DNA from: Clonostachys chloroleuca
Lineage: Eukaryota; Ascomycota; Sordariomycetes; Hypocreales; Bionectriaceae
Assembly: GCA_037952775.1 (NCBI GenBank)
Contig: JBANAY010000003.1
Span: 7,378,001-7,442,000 of the forward strand
Length of the DNA: 64,000 nucleotides
Reading direction: 5' to 3'
Shown: piece after piece, positions 10,360-22,600 of the stretch
Layout: each line of letters begins with the position of its first letter
Numbering within the stretch: the first letter of the stretch is position 1
Notes under the pieces: generated by a model
The model's database searches: none
What the model saw: the letters and a program-made list of their open reading frames with translations, nothing else
Told to the model about the DNA's origin: nothing
Position numbers and translations under genes: made by a program

Positions 10360-11618
10360 ATGTTGAAAATAGCCCACAAGAAGACGAAGCGGGGATCCAA
10401 ATGCGACGAATGCAGACGGCGTCACATCCGGGTAAGCCTCCATGTGCTCCAACATCCATCTTGCCCACACCGTGTACTTACTCTCGTGTCTCCCAGTGTG
10501 ACTTGACGCGCCCGAGCTGTGTTAATTGCAGCCGATCAGAGCGCTTCTGCTCTTTTCAGAATGCCCCAGAGACTCCCTATGTGGCTCCCATCTTGAGAGA
10601 CTCGGAGTCACCCTTGTCTCACACCACGCCGCCGTTCCTCCCCAATGGTTCGCCCCCCACGACGACTGATCCTGACCTGGTATCCAGCGGTGATGGGACC
10701 TCGGGGAGCTTGGTCAATATGGCCCACATTCAGCTATTCCACTACTTCACAACCATGCCCTCACCCTACCCAGGCATGGCCGGGGGTGTGACCGAAATGC
10801 AGCGAAGCCTGGTTATCAAACACGCCTTCTCTACCCCATACTTGATGCATGAACTTCTAGCTTTCTCGGCAAGGCGCCAGAGCATTGAGTTCCCCCATGA
10901 CAGCAATGCGGAGTATTGGAGGGACCAGGCCGCGGTGCTCCAGACACGCGCCCTCGGCCTGTTCAACGCTCGGCCGGAGCTCAACCAGCAAAACTGTATC
11001 CCCGTCTTTCTGTTCTCAGGGATGCTTGGCATCCATCTGCTAGCAGACACCCTTAGTCATCGCGGAGACGGCCTTGCGTCCTTTGTCGACTCGTTTGTGA
11101 GCTACATTTCCATGCATCGGAGTTTACGCACCCTCGTCACCGGACTCTGGCCGATGCTGGTAAATACAGAGTTGAGACCCATCCTCACCTGGAGCGGCCA
11201 GGCAGCGATGGCCGCATCCCAGGACATGTTGGTCAGCCCTCCCTTGGACAGATTAATCTCCGAGGCCAATGACCTTCCAGCAGAGGCCAAGACTGCCTGT
11301 CTCGAGGCAGTTAGACACCTCGAGTGGGCGCTTGATGAGACCTGCGAATCGGAACATCGTCGCCAAAAGCGGGTGCAAATGTTGTTTACTTGGCCACTCA
11401 CAGTCCCTGAACCGTATCTTGAACTACTTAATGTGAGGCGACCAGAGGCCTTGGTCATACTTGAGCGCTACGCAGCGCTGCTCTGCCACTGCCGGGATCT
11501 TTGGATGGTTGGTGACGCTGGCCGCTACCTCACAAAGCTTATTACATCGAGCTTGGATGGCAGGTGGATGGAGTATAAATATAAAATAGATCTCGAGCCT
11601 ACACCTCCTCAGACTTAA
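10360..11618 (+). CDS. Zn(II)2Cys6 transcription factor, Upc2/sterol-regulator-like type
   Basis: Nuclear regulator of 397 residues. Exons 10360-10431 and 10497-11618 are joined by a 65-nt intron (GTAAGC...CCCAG) that lies inside the DNA-binding domain. Splicing restores the cluster CDECRRRHIRC-DLTRPSC-VNC-SRSERFC, i.e. C-X2-C-X6-C-X6-C-X2-C-X6-C, at residues about 15-40. A Ser/Pro-rich linker follows, then a helical region (IQLFHYFTT..., ...LLAFSARR...) and the C-terminal ALLCHCRDLWMVGDAGRYL pattern typical of Upc2-like fungal regulators. It is divergent from the RTA1-like gene; RTA1-family genes respond to sterol and sphingolipid stress, so it may control that gene. That link is inference. 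Confidence 0.88.
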
Positions 11619-11995
11619 TATCAAGGTATAAATTGCAAACAGTAGAGTATTGCGGGCCTAACGCTCGTTCTGGCTGCTTGAGTATATGTACTCAGCTCAT
11701 GTTCACAACCATGCTGCAGACGCACATTGACCAGGGTCCCTTTCCCCTGCGATGAAAGCCTGGCGGCAGAAATCGGAATCGCACAGCTTAGCCTGCCATT
11801 GCTGATCTTCCAATCCCCTCTTGACATCCCCGGACTTCGGCTAAGCCCTCAGGAAGGGAAACAATTTTATATGCCTCCGGAAAGAGACATGGACATATTT
11901 AATCATCACTCCATCCCCGTACCAGAAAGTCCCAAGTCAAAGTCCACGTTCCAGGTGTCCAAAGCCTAGTAATCTGATATCAGCATTGGCATCTA

Positions 11996-14106
11996 TCACT
12001 CCACTGGCATAACACTCACCAAAGAATCAAGCTGCTCCCAGTTTGGGAGGTCTGTAAGTGGCAGCCTCTCTTCGCTCCCATCTTCGAGCACCAGCCAATT
12101 CGCGGTAATATCCAAATTGGACGATAATGGGGGGAAAGTGCTGGGGACCATGCCCTGTGGCGAATCCCACTGGACCTGCCTCACCACCTCGGCACGGTAC
12201 TCTTCCATGATCAGATGCAATCTTCGAGCCAGAGAATCAGTCTTGGGGACAGCTGCAATCAGCCCTTGGCAGCGCTCCGCTGCTTGGTAGTAGCTCAACC
12301 ATGAGGACGAAGGCTTCAGCTTGCTCTTGATCGTGTGTGTGTAGAGCACCAGCACGGCGCAAAAGGCTTGATAGTGAGCGAACCAGGAGATGGAATAAAA
12401 CTGGTCATTTTCCACCATGGCATCGATAGTGGTCATAATACTCATGGCGGCGTCTAGGCAGCTCTGGATGTTGGCCTTGTTAGTCATCTGGAGTTCCACG
12501 GAGAGATCACCCTCATCTGACTCGCTCAATAGGCACGGCCTGTAGATAAGGATTTCGAGGTGGCCCGATCCGAGGGACAGGAGGTTGCTTTGTCGTTGAA
12601 AGAAGGGTCTGAGGATTCTGGAATCGACCGTTTGGGGATTGAGGAAATAGGGCAGGCTGTCTCTCCATTCTCTGACCATGGCACCCAGTTCGCTCATCGC
12701 TTGATATTGCTTAGCACGGTCTAGTGGCACAATGCCATAGAGACGCTTCAACGCCTGACAAAGAATACGGCCAAGCTTGTGGTGGCATATGGGTGCTAGC
12801 ATCTTGTTCATATTCTGATGGACTGCTGGTTTGATGATCAGTGGCGTAAGGTCCTGATCGTCAACAACTGCCGGAAAGTCTTGGTCTGTCTCATCGTCAC
12901 TCAGAGCACATGGGCGCCCAAATATTGCAGCCAAATACTTATCCAGTGTATACGCGCTCCAGAATAACCTCTTGCCACATTCTACCTGGACCCAGTCCAC
13001 GACTGCATCTTTCTGCTGGAACTTATTTCGCCGTCGGCGGTGCAATCCCAAAGCGAGAATCAGCCTGGCGGTCGTTCCGAAAAGGCTCCAGCAATGATTG
13101 AGACGGGAGCATGTGAGCGTATAAAAGCAGGCTAGCAGGAGGGCCTGAACGGTAATCAGATGAGTCGATTGAGTTTGACGATTTAACTCGTTTTCAGAAG
13201 CTTGGAAATATCTTAGCCTGTTGCGAATTGAATATCAGTTAAGTATCCGCGTGAAGAAGCTTTGCCGTTCCACCCACCCGTCGACGGCTGGCGTGATTCG
13301 TGAATATCCACTCGCCTGTGCAAATAATCCTAGAAGCACGGCCTTTTTGCCATGAGAGTAGGGCTCTGCGACGTCTCCATCATCATAGTATTGTCGCACC
13401 CAGCCTTCCACGGTCGGGCGGTGGAGATATCTATATGTGGCCGATGTAAGCTCGAAAAAGGTGTTTACCAACCTGTCAGCTTCTTCTCTCGGGGGCCACG
13501 AGAAGGCATTTTCATCGAAAATGGGCAGTTCAGGATCTCCAAGGGTGAAGACGGAACTCTCGTATGCCGAGCCTGTATCTTGGACGAGACGCCTCCTTAA
13601 CCGAATGAGAAAGCTCAGACCTGATGATTCGCCAACGAAATGACCAAGCCTGTCGGCCTGTCCGGGTTCCAAAGGCAAGGATTCCCCATTCGGACTTGGA
13701 TCATGTACTGTCCCACACGATGATTTATTTTCGGGTTGCTCTAATAGATTCCGTAGTTGAGAAGTTTCGTCCATGCCCGTTGAAGCAACTGATGGGTGAG
13801 AAGCCGGGGAACTGGTCTGCGCGACAGAAACACCCTTGGTGCACATGGATGAGAGCACTTTATTAGCTTCATTTTTGGGCGTCCTCTTCTTCTTATGTTT
13901 CCCACGAGCGTAGGGAGCATCAAACCGGCACTCCAAGTTGTCACGGAGGCATAGTTGACATGGCCGGTCTCCTGTGCAGCGAATCTTTCTTCTACTTATC
14001 AATCAGTCTATAGTCCAAATGTTAGTCTTACTGATCATGAAACTGACTTTTTACACAGATCGCAAGCACGGCTGACCCGCTGGCGATGAGAAGGCAGGGG
14101 TGGCAT
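11996..14106 (-). CDS. Zn(II)2Cys6 transcription factor with Fungal_trans domain
   Basis: Regulator of 664 residues from three exons: 14048-14106, 13278-13991 and 11996-13217. The 56-nt first intron (GTCAGT...GTAG) splits the zinc cluster and its removal restores CDLCKKRKIRCTGDRPCQLC with C-X2-C-X6-C-X5-C-X2-C spacing. The second intron is 60 nt (GTGGGT...ACAG) with a CTGAT branch site; skipping it would run into a stop at 13235. The Fungal_trans domain shows EEADRLVNTFFELTSATYRYLHR, then LITVQALLLACFYTL and LILALGLHRRRR, followed by CGKRLFWSAYTLDKYLAAIFGRP, the family's signature. It is convergent with the shorter regulator at 10360-11618. Target genes are unknown. Confidence 0.92.
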
Positions 14107-15037
14107 CACTCAGCAAACACAAGCTCAGCCCAAGAACCCAGCCAGGACAAAGGGTTGCTCTCTACTAGGCGCTCTTCGTACGAGGATAAGATTGAATATA
14201 TGTGACACCATTATCTATGTACTATTCAGTCCTTTACGATACGTAATAGCCAACTCCGGGCAGCAGCACTGGCGGATGACAGAATCGGAATTTGAGGGGA
14301 AACCGGTTAGAATCCGTGGTCAGTCCCCACAATCGGATTTAAATGCACCGAGACGCATTCTGGACCTGACGAATCACGGATATGTAGTTGGTCAGGATTT
14401 CGGTTTGGTTACGAGGCGAGGGGCGTGAATTTAATATCGGTTGGTTATTTATGCCTGCCCCTTTTCCAAGTGCCCCCATTACCTCCAAGTAGTTCTTATT
14501 GGAATTCTACCGAGTGCTTCTATCACATCACCAGGAAGAACGACGCAGATGGCTTCACTCCTATTGGTGCTAATCAAGACAGATGCTGCCTTGGCCTGTT
14601 TGGGATGAAGAGCTCACGTGCTAATAATAGAGGTTTGTTTTCTAGCTAGGCCCATGTCAATAATTAATTAAATTGATCCAATGAGCGATTTGAATGCGTG
14701 AGCATTGGACAAGACTGCTGAGGTAAAGTAGACTGGAAAGCGATGAATGACCCTGCAGCCTAATCCTACGCCGCATTCACGCACAATTCACAGCCCCATA
14801 CACAGGTCCCGACGCTGTCTGTGAAAATCTTCCGCCACTTTAGCTACGTGAAAGAAATCCAAGCTCGAGTCCCATCGGCTGCCTAGAACGAGCGGAGATC
14901 ATCCACAAGATCCAGGTATATATACACATGATGGGACAGTCGCTACGAACACAAAGCAAGAGCCATCATTCGCATCCAAAAAAAACTGTATCCCTCCACT
15001 TCACCAACTATCTCATGCAGGGTTTCATCAAGACAGC
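14107..15037. other. Intergenic region, divergent promoters
   Basis: About 0.9 kb between the start codons of the Zn2Cys6 regulator (minus) and the DUF4246 gene (plus). No coding feature is supported; small frames at 14192-14428 and 14425-14649 resemble nothing. TATATATA at 14917-14924 is listed separately. Confidence 0.5.
14917..14924 (+). promoter_or_regulatory. TATA box of the DUF4246 gene
   Basis: TATATATA about 114 bases before the ATG chosen at 15038. Motif and spacing only. Confidence 0.4.
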
Positions 15038-17164
15038 ATGCCAACATATCCAGGACTCGGCCGCTATCTGCACTGGTGCCCAGAAAGCAGCCCGTGGATG
15101 CAAACTGGGATCAACTGCTATCCTATAGGGATTGACAGTGACTCTAGGGGCGCCAACTCTGAAATGCTGCTGGTTCGTGAAGTCGCCATGATGGTTGTCA
15201 TGGACCTGCTCACCGACAAACCCGACTTCCATGTCAAGATCTTCGATGACGAGATTGTCAAAAAATGGAAGGCCGAGGCCTTGGCGATTCCAGATGAACA
15301 ACTGTATCAACAGATCGCCAACCACTTGGGTAGGCTTCCTCCATTGCCCAAGGGTATTCTAGACGAGGACTGTCTCGACTATGTGAGCAAGCGGTCTTAT
15401 CACATTGTTTCTATGACCTTGGCCTGGGCGCTGACCATTTGATCAAGTGCATCCATGAGCTCCGGGCTAAAGCCGAGTTCTTTAAGAAGACCGGCCTCGT
15501 CCCAACAATGGACGCATGCGCTTCAGCCTGCAAGTCCGATACGGCCGTTGACGACTCACTGAAAGAGGAGCTTAGAGCAGCCTTCGTCAAACTCAAGGAG
15601 GAGCAGGGCGAGAATCCTGATTGGCATCCTCGCTCCCATGATCAAGTGCAGGATCTAGTACACCCTTCCCTCTACCCGCTCGTTTATGGCAAGACACGGG
15701 TTTTCACCGATGAAGTCGTCGGTGTCGAAGACGCCATCGACAAGTGGGCTGGTAAGGGTGAAGTAATTCCCGAGCCCGCCCTTGAGAGGCCTCAATCTCA
15801 ACCAGAGTGGGAATGGCGACAGGTTGAGCCCTCATTCTGGTCAACTAAGTACCAGTGGCTGCCGGCGAACCTCCAGCGCCAGGCGGACGGCAGGTTCAAA
15901 TTCACCAGCTACATCAATAACCTGCATCCCACCAAGCACGCCGAAATATACGCAACGATTGAGAAACTGGTGGAGAAGGCCCTCCCAGCCTGGGATTTGT
16001 GCGTGACTCCATATGGACGTGCAAGCAGCAACGGCGGCCGGAATAGCCTACGTATCCCTGAGCCTGAAGATCCCAGGTGAGTAAAGCTTCTTGATAACCT
16101 TTCTTTGTTTCAAGATGGTATTTGTCTGCAACTCGACATGCTGACAACCTCCGCGTAGCGACGAGAACGAAGAAAATTGGGATCCGCCGTCAGCTGATCA
16201 TATTGACCTACCCCAAAAAGTCGACAGCGAGGGCGAAGAAGAGAGCGAAGATGAAGACGAGTATGGCCGAACACCCAAAGAAGCTGAATGGCACAGAATC
16301 CGACGCCCAATCCACCCAAAGCCTCCCCCATTCCAAGCCTGGAATTATGAGGTTGATGTGGGCAACCGTCTAAGAGACACCTACGACCGGCTTCAAGTCA
16401 TCGTGAAGATGGCATCCATCGAGATCGCGACAAATCAAGTCGAATTCCCCGCTGGAAACTGGCACGTAGAAGGCCAAATGAACGAGCACATTGTTGGAAC
16501 GGCCCTATATTACCTCGACTCGGAAAATGTCACCCCCAGCTACCTGGATTTCCGCATGCCCACTAGCTACGAACAAGACGACTTGCAGGGAAAAGTCGGC
16601 CAAGATCAGTATGATTACGTGGAGCAGGTCTACGGGACAGATCTCAAACAAACCACTGCCATACAATATTATGGCAGGATCGAGACAAAAGAAGGCCGGC
16701 TGCTCGCTTTCCCCAATGTCTTCCACCATCGGGTCTCGGACTTCGAGAGAGTTGATGAGACCAAGCCGGGCCATCGACGGTTCATCGCCCTCTGGCTGGT
16801 CGACCCTGAAACCCGCATCATCAGCACTGCAAATGTTCCTCCCCAGCAACAAAGTTGGTGGCTTGAGAACACCTTCCAACACGCGACTGAAGAGAATGCG
16901 GGCGATATCCCTCAGGTGATTGCAGAGCATATGAAGGAGAGGATACCTGATAACCAAATTATCGAGACAGCGGTCTCGGCTGGCAAGTCCCTTCCGGCGG
17001 AACTCACAAGTATGATCAAGCAGGAGCTTGAAGGCGAGCCTCTTTTGATGACTCTCGAGGAAGCAAAGGAGCACCGCCTCAAATTGATGGACATTCGCAG
17101 CAGGGCTCATGACTCTGCAGAGCAAAAATGGAACCGTAACGAGTACTTTTTCTGTGAGCACTAG
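15038..17164 (+). CDS. DUF4246 family protein, possible 2-oxoglutarate/Fe(II) oxygenase fold
   Basis: Large fungal protein (659 residues) with the DUF4246 domain; its role is not established. Exons 15038-15382, 15448-16076 and 16159-17164 join in phase through introns GTGAGC...CAAG (65 nt, CTGAC branch site) and GTGAGT...GTAG (82 nt). Family blocks are VREVAMMVVMDLLTDKPDF, CIHELRAKAEFFKKTGLVP, DLVHPSLYPLVYGKTRVF and HVEGQMNEHIVGTALYYLDS. In the C-terminal half, HVEGQ, FPNVFHHRV and GHRRFIALWLVDPE give an H-x-E...H...R order like that of iron/2-oxoglutarate oxygenases; this is my inference. An acidic run (SEGEEESEDEDEY) sits just after the second intron. Upstream ATGs from 14928 are in another frame. 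Confidence 0.88.
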
Positions 17165-18747
17165 GGGAGATAACATGTCGAATTCTAAAGAGGCATATCA
17201 AGAATGCTGGAGGTTAATGTCTCCGACGGACTTGGCGTTATCATGAAAATCACGATATTATTCGGTGATTTATTCGACACAAGGAAGCATAGGGACTAAG
17301 CCTGGTATTTATTTGCAATGCGCATTTGTTCGGGTTAATCCCTCTCTACAACGACACTATGACAAAATATGACTTCGCTGCATTTGTAACTCTTTGATCA
17401 AGCTGGAGCATAACGGACTGCATTCGTAATCCAGTAAAGGTCGCATAGATCAAATGTCCCTTTTCCGATACGATGTTCTTTTATAGTCTCAACCACCGAC
17501 TCGGTATTTTCCTATCGCAATGAGATTAAGGGTCCTATGAGATAATGTCTCTATGTGCAATGGTTGCCGCAGCTGATTGGCCACAGAACTGTTCTGACTG
17601 CTGCCTGCTGCTGCATGCTGCAACCCATCCGCAAACTCCACTACATTCTGTAACTATAAAGTCAGGTAACTCTCCTCCTTTCCGCTCTTTATTTCTTCTT
17701 CTTTCTCCATACTTACAGCTCGGTGTTCTCAGGCTCAAGAAAATGAGAACACAGCTTTGGGGACCTGCACTGCACCTCGCGGCGTCTTTCTGCTTCATCG
17801 CCTCTCGGAGGCCTGGGGAGCTCAATTTTTGATTTATTACATTGCTTTAATTGTGTTTTCATGCTCAAATGCAAGGCCATGAAGACGGTGGGTGGATTTG
17901 GATATGATTATCATAATTCAAGTTCTATCGACGCTGGAAAGTTATTTGTCATTTCGACATGGAATCGCTGAGTTTTTCGACCAACCAAAAAAGAGTTCAC
18001 CTGTAAAGTAGATACTATTTCCTATACTATGATCCGATGTTTGTGGAAATAAAGAGCAGTAGGTGGCATTAGATGATTGAACTCGATTCTCCAAACATAT
18101 CGCAAGCAAGCCCCCCAGCTTCTCTTCCGGCGTACTAGTAGTCATCCGGACGAGAGCCAAATTATTTCAATTTATATATTTCAACTTCTTACCGTTTTTA
18201 AAGGGTGCTTCAAACTTGTCTCTGGCCCTCTATTCTTCGACATGGTCTGACGAAGGGGAGCAAGTTTTATACATAGCCCTGAATATGAATGACTATCACT
18301 CCCAGACCAGTCACAGTGGTTTGAATGGAATTCTACAATAGCAACCACAAGTCATCTGTCTCGTTGTGAAATGCGGCATCCCAGTTGGGCACGTCGATCT
18401 TGCACAAGCTTGGAGAAGGCATGTTTATCAATATCGTTATGGTCCTGTTTTGCTGTAGTCAAGGACTGCTAGTATTTTACTCTATAAATTTCCCACTCTA
18501 GCCTTACGTCAATTGGATTAGTTGCTTGTAGGCAATGAATAAAGAGAGAGTAATTAGCTGAGGTGACAGCAGGTCGGGGAAGGCTGGATACCTGAGGAAC
18601 TACGGTTCAAAGTATTAAGCAATATGAGTAATTTGGTTTGTCATTAAGTTTTATCTATTTATGTTACTACATTGAGACAGGTTTTATGCGATTATAGTGC
18701 AGCAATCTATCTCATCGAACATAGAGTTTTGGTATGTCTGATCCAAC
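17165..18747. other. Intergenic region between convergent genes
   Basis: About 1.6 kb between two 3' ends. A 95-codon frame at 17545-17832 was considered but has no family signal. I see nothing else to support. Confidence 0.5.
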
Positions 18748-20353
18748 TTACACTTTTGGCGTCGCGCGAATCAGCAGTGGCTTCTTGATCCATAAAGCAA
18801 AGGCTTTCTGGGCAGACCAGTCGCGACTCTCGTCGGAGAGCTCCAGGTCATATTTGAAGAGAATCGTAGCTAAGAGGAGCCTCATTTCATGCATGGCCAT
18901 GTTCTGCCCAAGACAGTTGCGAGACCCGAAACCGAATGGTTGATGCGCCTCCAGGGCATCTCCTGCGTATACGGGATCCGTTCTAAGCCACCTTTCCGGC
19001 ACATAGGTATTGGCATTCTTGAAGTTCGCTTCGGAGTGATATGTCGACCAATGATGAACGGATATGCGTGTCTCGGCGGGAATCCATTTGCCCATAACTT
19101 GTTGACCTCCTTTGGGGACAACCCTGGGGCTTCCAATGGGTACCGGTGGGTAGATGCGTAAGGCTTCCTTCAGACAGGCGTTCAAGTATTTCATTTCGGC
19201 GGTACGTTCGAATGTGATATCGTCTTCTGTCTTGATACGATCGTCAAGTTCCGCGCGTAAGGTTTTCATCTTCTCAGGGTTCATGAGTAAATTGTAGAGG
19301 CAGCCACCCAGAAGTGTAGCTATGAAGATCGTATTAGGTTCCACTTCCTTTCTGTTGAATTGGATTTTGCTTGTTCGGGGCCGAGAGGGTGGGGGGGAAG
19401 GAGGGTTACTGACCAGTGGTCTCCGATCCAGCAAGCATGAACAGCTCGGAGTTAGAATGCATTTCCTCGAGCGTAAGACCCTTTCCCTCCTCGGCTGCCA
19501 AGACCAATTTCCAAATATCTGGCTTCTCAGAGCCGGCCTTGAGGCGGCGGTTCACTCGCTCCTCCGAGTGCTTGCAGTGCGTTACCCGCTGTTGGGTAAC
19601 CGACTTAGGCTCAAAGCGAGCAAAGAGAGCATTCAGGATCGGGTAGTAGTTGATCATGGATGCAATAGGCAGCATCTTTAAGGACTCAAAGATAGATCTG
19701 ACCCAGGGACTATACTCATTCTTGGCTAGAAGGTTTAGATTTTCTCCAAAGCAGAGTTCGGCCATAACATCGAAGGTGGTGAAGTTCAGCAACTGTGTAA
19801 ACTCGACAGGCTTCTTTCCTTCCTCGCCAACCTCGGAGATCTTATGTATAAGAAGACTCGCATATTTCCTGAACAAGGGCTCTTGTTGTTTTAAGGCACG
19901 CTCTGAGAAGGCAGGAGAGAATAGGCGACGAACACGAGTATGGTTTTCGGTATTGGTTGTAAGCATACTTGGAACGCCTACCAATTGTTAAATTACATAC
20001 TCAAGATGGTATTCAAAAGCAGAAGGATGCGTCTTACCATTGATGGGCTGAACAGAAAATTCCTGTGCCTTCTCTGTGACTTTGGGACCATGGATGTCAC
20101 TCCATGCTTGGGCAGTGGTATAGCTCACATCCGTAGGACCAAATCGAATAACGGGGCCATATTGGTCATGTAGTTCTTTCATCCATTGTACGTCCTCACC
20201 CCGAAGCAAAACAAGCCAGTAGGGAATGCGGCTGACTGCACAAGTCCAAGGACCAGGAATGTCGGACAATGGAGAGAATTTGAGGGAGATGATGGCGCTT
20301 CCGACCAGGTAAATGGCCAGCATAGCGCCCAGAAGGACGAGAAGATTGGCCAT
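18748..20353 (-). CDS. Cytochrome P450, CYP65-like (isotrichodermin C-15 hydroxylase type)
   Basis: Microsomal P450 monooxygenase of 483 residues, resembling the CYP65 group often annotated as isotrichodermin C-15 hydroxylase. Exons 20038-20353, 19414-19977 and 18748-19319, introns of 60 and 94 nt. An N-terminal membrane helix (LLVLLGAMLAIYLVGSAII) precedes the proline-rich PLSDIPGPW hinge. The I-helix reads LFMLAGSETTA across the second intron. The K-helix ExxR is in CLKEALRIYPPVP, the PERF-like motif is YVPERW, and the heme loop is FGFGSRNCLGQNMA with the cysteine ligand. Key residues are intact, so it should be active; the substrate is unknown. It needs a partner reductase, unlike the fusion enzyme at 31791. 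Confidence 0.94.
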
Positions 20354-22600
20354 GGCGAAGCCAAATATGTCAACTAGCCTGGTACAGAATGACTGCAGAC
20401 CCGGATGGGAACAATGTGCTTATTGGGGGTGAGCATGCCTCATTTAACTGATGGAATCTCCACCTGCAGAAATGTCCAGGTTGTACCATGTGGTAGGTGA
20501 AGTGGATACAGCGAGGCCAACACATACCAAACAAGGGTCATCATGCCATATTTTGTCCCCCTCAACTCTAGTGCCATCTCAAAGACGCTTTCAAGCCGGA
20601 AAGCTTGTGAAAGGATGTGGGAGCGCTTTCATATCTTTGACAGGGGCTTGTTTCGGCTACGCTGACATCCACTTACGCGTCTCCACGTCCCTAGAAGACA
20701 TGATTGAATTCGGAAAGATTCACAACATGGCTTTGCATGACAACCAGCAGCTTATTCGTCGATACTCGTCTTAGCGCTTCAGCTACCCCAGTGGTGACAT
20801 GAGCAGAGTAACATAAACGGCCAACTAGGGTTGCTGCTGGTCCCCTACTAGAGCTGACATGTAATCCACTGTTTTGAACCAACCGTTGGTCCAAGTTGGT
20901 CATCTTCATCTAGGTAGCATTTGCATGATGAATTGGGCTCTGCCCTACTTGAGAGTTCTGACATTCTGAAATGAAAAGGGTTCGCCAGATTCAATCTCGT
21001 GGGGGAATACAGAATAAGGCTCATGGGGGTCAACTGTGGCCAACAGGGAAAATCTTTCAAACGGAAGTACCTACTGAGCCGCATTTTGAGGCACGTTTCC
21101 AAGCATCTCTGACCGCCCTGTTTTGTCACAAATCAGTTGGCACTCATCAGAGCCCGGACAGGTACGCCCCACGGGTTTTGGCCAATGACACATTGGAGGG
21201 ATCGTGTGAAGATTGACGAGAGGTCCAGCGGCAGGATCAGATTAATTTTCCTAATTGCGGATTCGGCTGTGGCTATATCATGAAACAGGTCGTCTGATAT
21301 ACCGGTAGTTGATATTGCCGATACATTGTGCCCGTGAGATTGCCAATTCCTCACTCTCTCCTTCTACTCCTCCATACAGGTCCCCATTCTCTCTCTCCCT
21401 GGCGTTTCTGTACAGCTTGTAAGATGAATAAGGGGTCCCCCTCCTCTAGAGGGGCGGTAGCCCCTTGTTCGTCTTGTCTACAGGCAGTACTTTGTTGCGA
21501 TCCCTGATCTGAAGAACACACAGTAGAAAATATAGAAACTGGTTGGGTTCTCCGCGGATAACGACAACTCATGGTCTATTTGTAGTCACACATAACCCAC
21601 TGGATCGCTGGTAGTAAATTTGAGGAGAAGGAGTGAAGCTTCGCGTAATCCCGTTGTTGGATGGGAAACGCTAAAGTCTGTGAGGGGCTAACAGCTGAAC
21701 CATTAAGAATATTAATTCGCTCAAGAGCTCTCTTCGTAAAGATTTTGTAATACAGTTCACCCTTTAGGCCAGTCGAGATTCTCCCAAGTTCACCAGGGGC
21801 TGGCGGAAGCCAGGGGGTCCACTGCCCCCCTGACTTCCAACGACCAACAGTCAACAGGCATTGGACTGGAGGTTTTCCGTGATACGCGACCGTTGAACAG
21901 CCCCACTGTGATGAGACTGATCCAAGGAGCCGCTACTGGATCTACCCAGTAGGCGAAATGGACTCAAGGGGACTTGTCAGTTGATGATTATGAGTGCGAG
22001 GTTTATGTTCCCTCCAGGTACCTCTTTGCCGAAGTTGTTCTCCATCGAACAAACAACAGCTAGATTTTTCATCTCTCCAAGCATACAACAGACCTTGACA
22101 AAAAATTGGCCTGCCTCCAATCTGCGCGCTCAAAGACTGGGCTCGCAATGCTTGCTTGATAGATATGATACTCGTAGAAGAATCTCGAATACTGTTTTCC
22201 TCCTCACAGAAATGGGGATTCGTGCATTAACCGACAAGCACAAATCAAGTTAGAGTGTGATGCTAATTCCAAACAGTTTCCAGGGCCAGATCCTGGGCTG
22301 AACGTAACGGTTGTCTGTGCCCCAGGAACGTGGCATTGGGTCCCTGGGGAAGACGAGCTCTTCTGCCACTCGCTTGAATTTGGAGACAATTCTGCTGATC
22401 TCCAGCGCATCTCCACCATGTTGTTTCCTCTTATGCCCTGCCAATTCCTCTTATGACAGCCAGTGCCACCCAAGCCAACGGTAAAGAAAGGAGGGAAAAA
22501 AGACACAACCTCAATCAACAAAATCGCGCTCGTCTGCATCTTTTCCTTCTATGTTACTTACGACACATCGCGTGCCATTGGCAAATAACTGGCAATTGCA
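20354..22600. other. Intergenic region with a possible retroelement remnant
   Basis: About 2.2 kb without a supportable gene. It contains the hairpin-rich 540-bp segment at 21310-21849, listed separately. A 107-codon frame at 20451-20774 has no recognisable content. Confidence 0.5.
21310..21849 (-). mobile_element. Possible solo LTR or retroelement remnant
   Basis: On the minus strand the segment starts TGTTGGTCGTTGG and ends GGCAATATCA, i.e. the TG...CA ends typical of long terminal repeats, at a typical LTR length. It holds a strong hairpin at 21805-21838 (GGAAG and CAGGGGG arms pairing with CCCCCTG and CTTCC) and a second G/C-rich hairpin near 21430-21466 with a perfect CCTCTAGAGG centre. 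I see no clear target-site duplication (GTAGT on one side, GTCAA on the other) and no internal gag/pol sequence, so this remains a candidate. Confidence 0.3.

Noticed and set aside
14928..15128. 66-codon frame with an earlier ATG before the DUF4246 gene
   Set aside because: It is in another frame and ends within the DUF4246 first exon; the family block VREVAMM is in the frame starting at 15038.
17545..17832. 95-codon plus-strand frame between convergent genes
   Set aside because: Hydrophobic patches but no family content and no splice partners.
20451..20774. 107-codon plus-strand frame after the P450 start
   Set aside because: No recognisable content; lies in non-coding sequence upstream of the P450.
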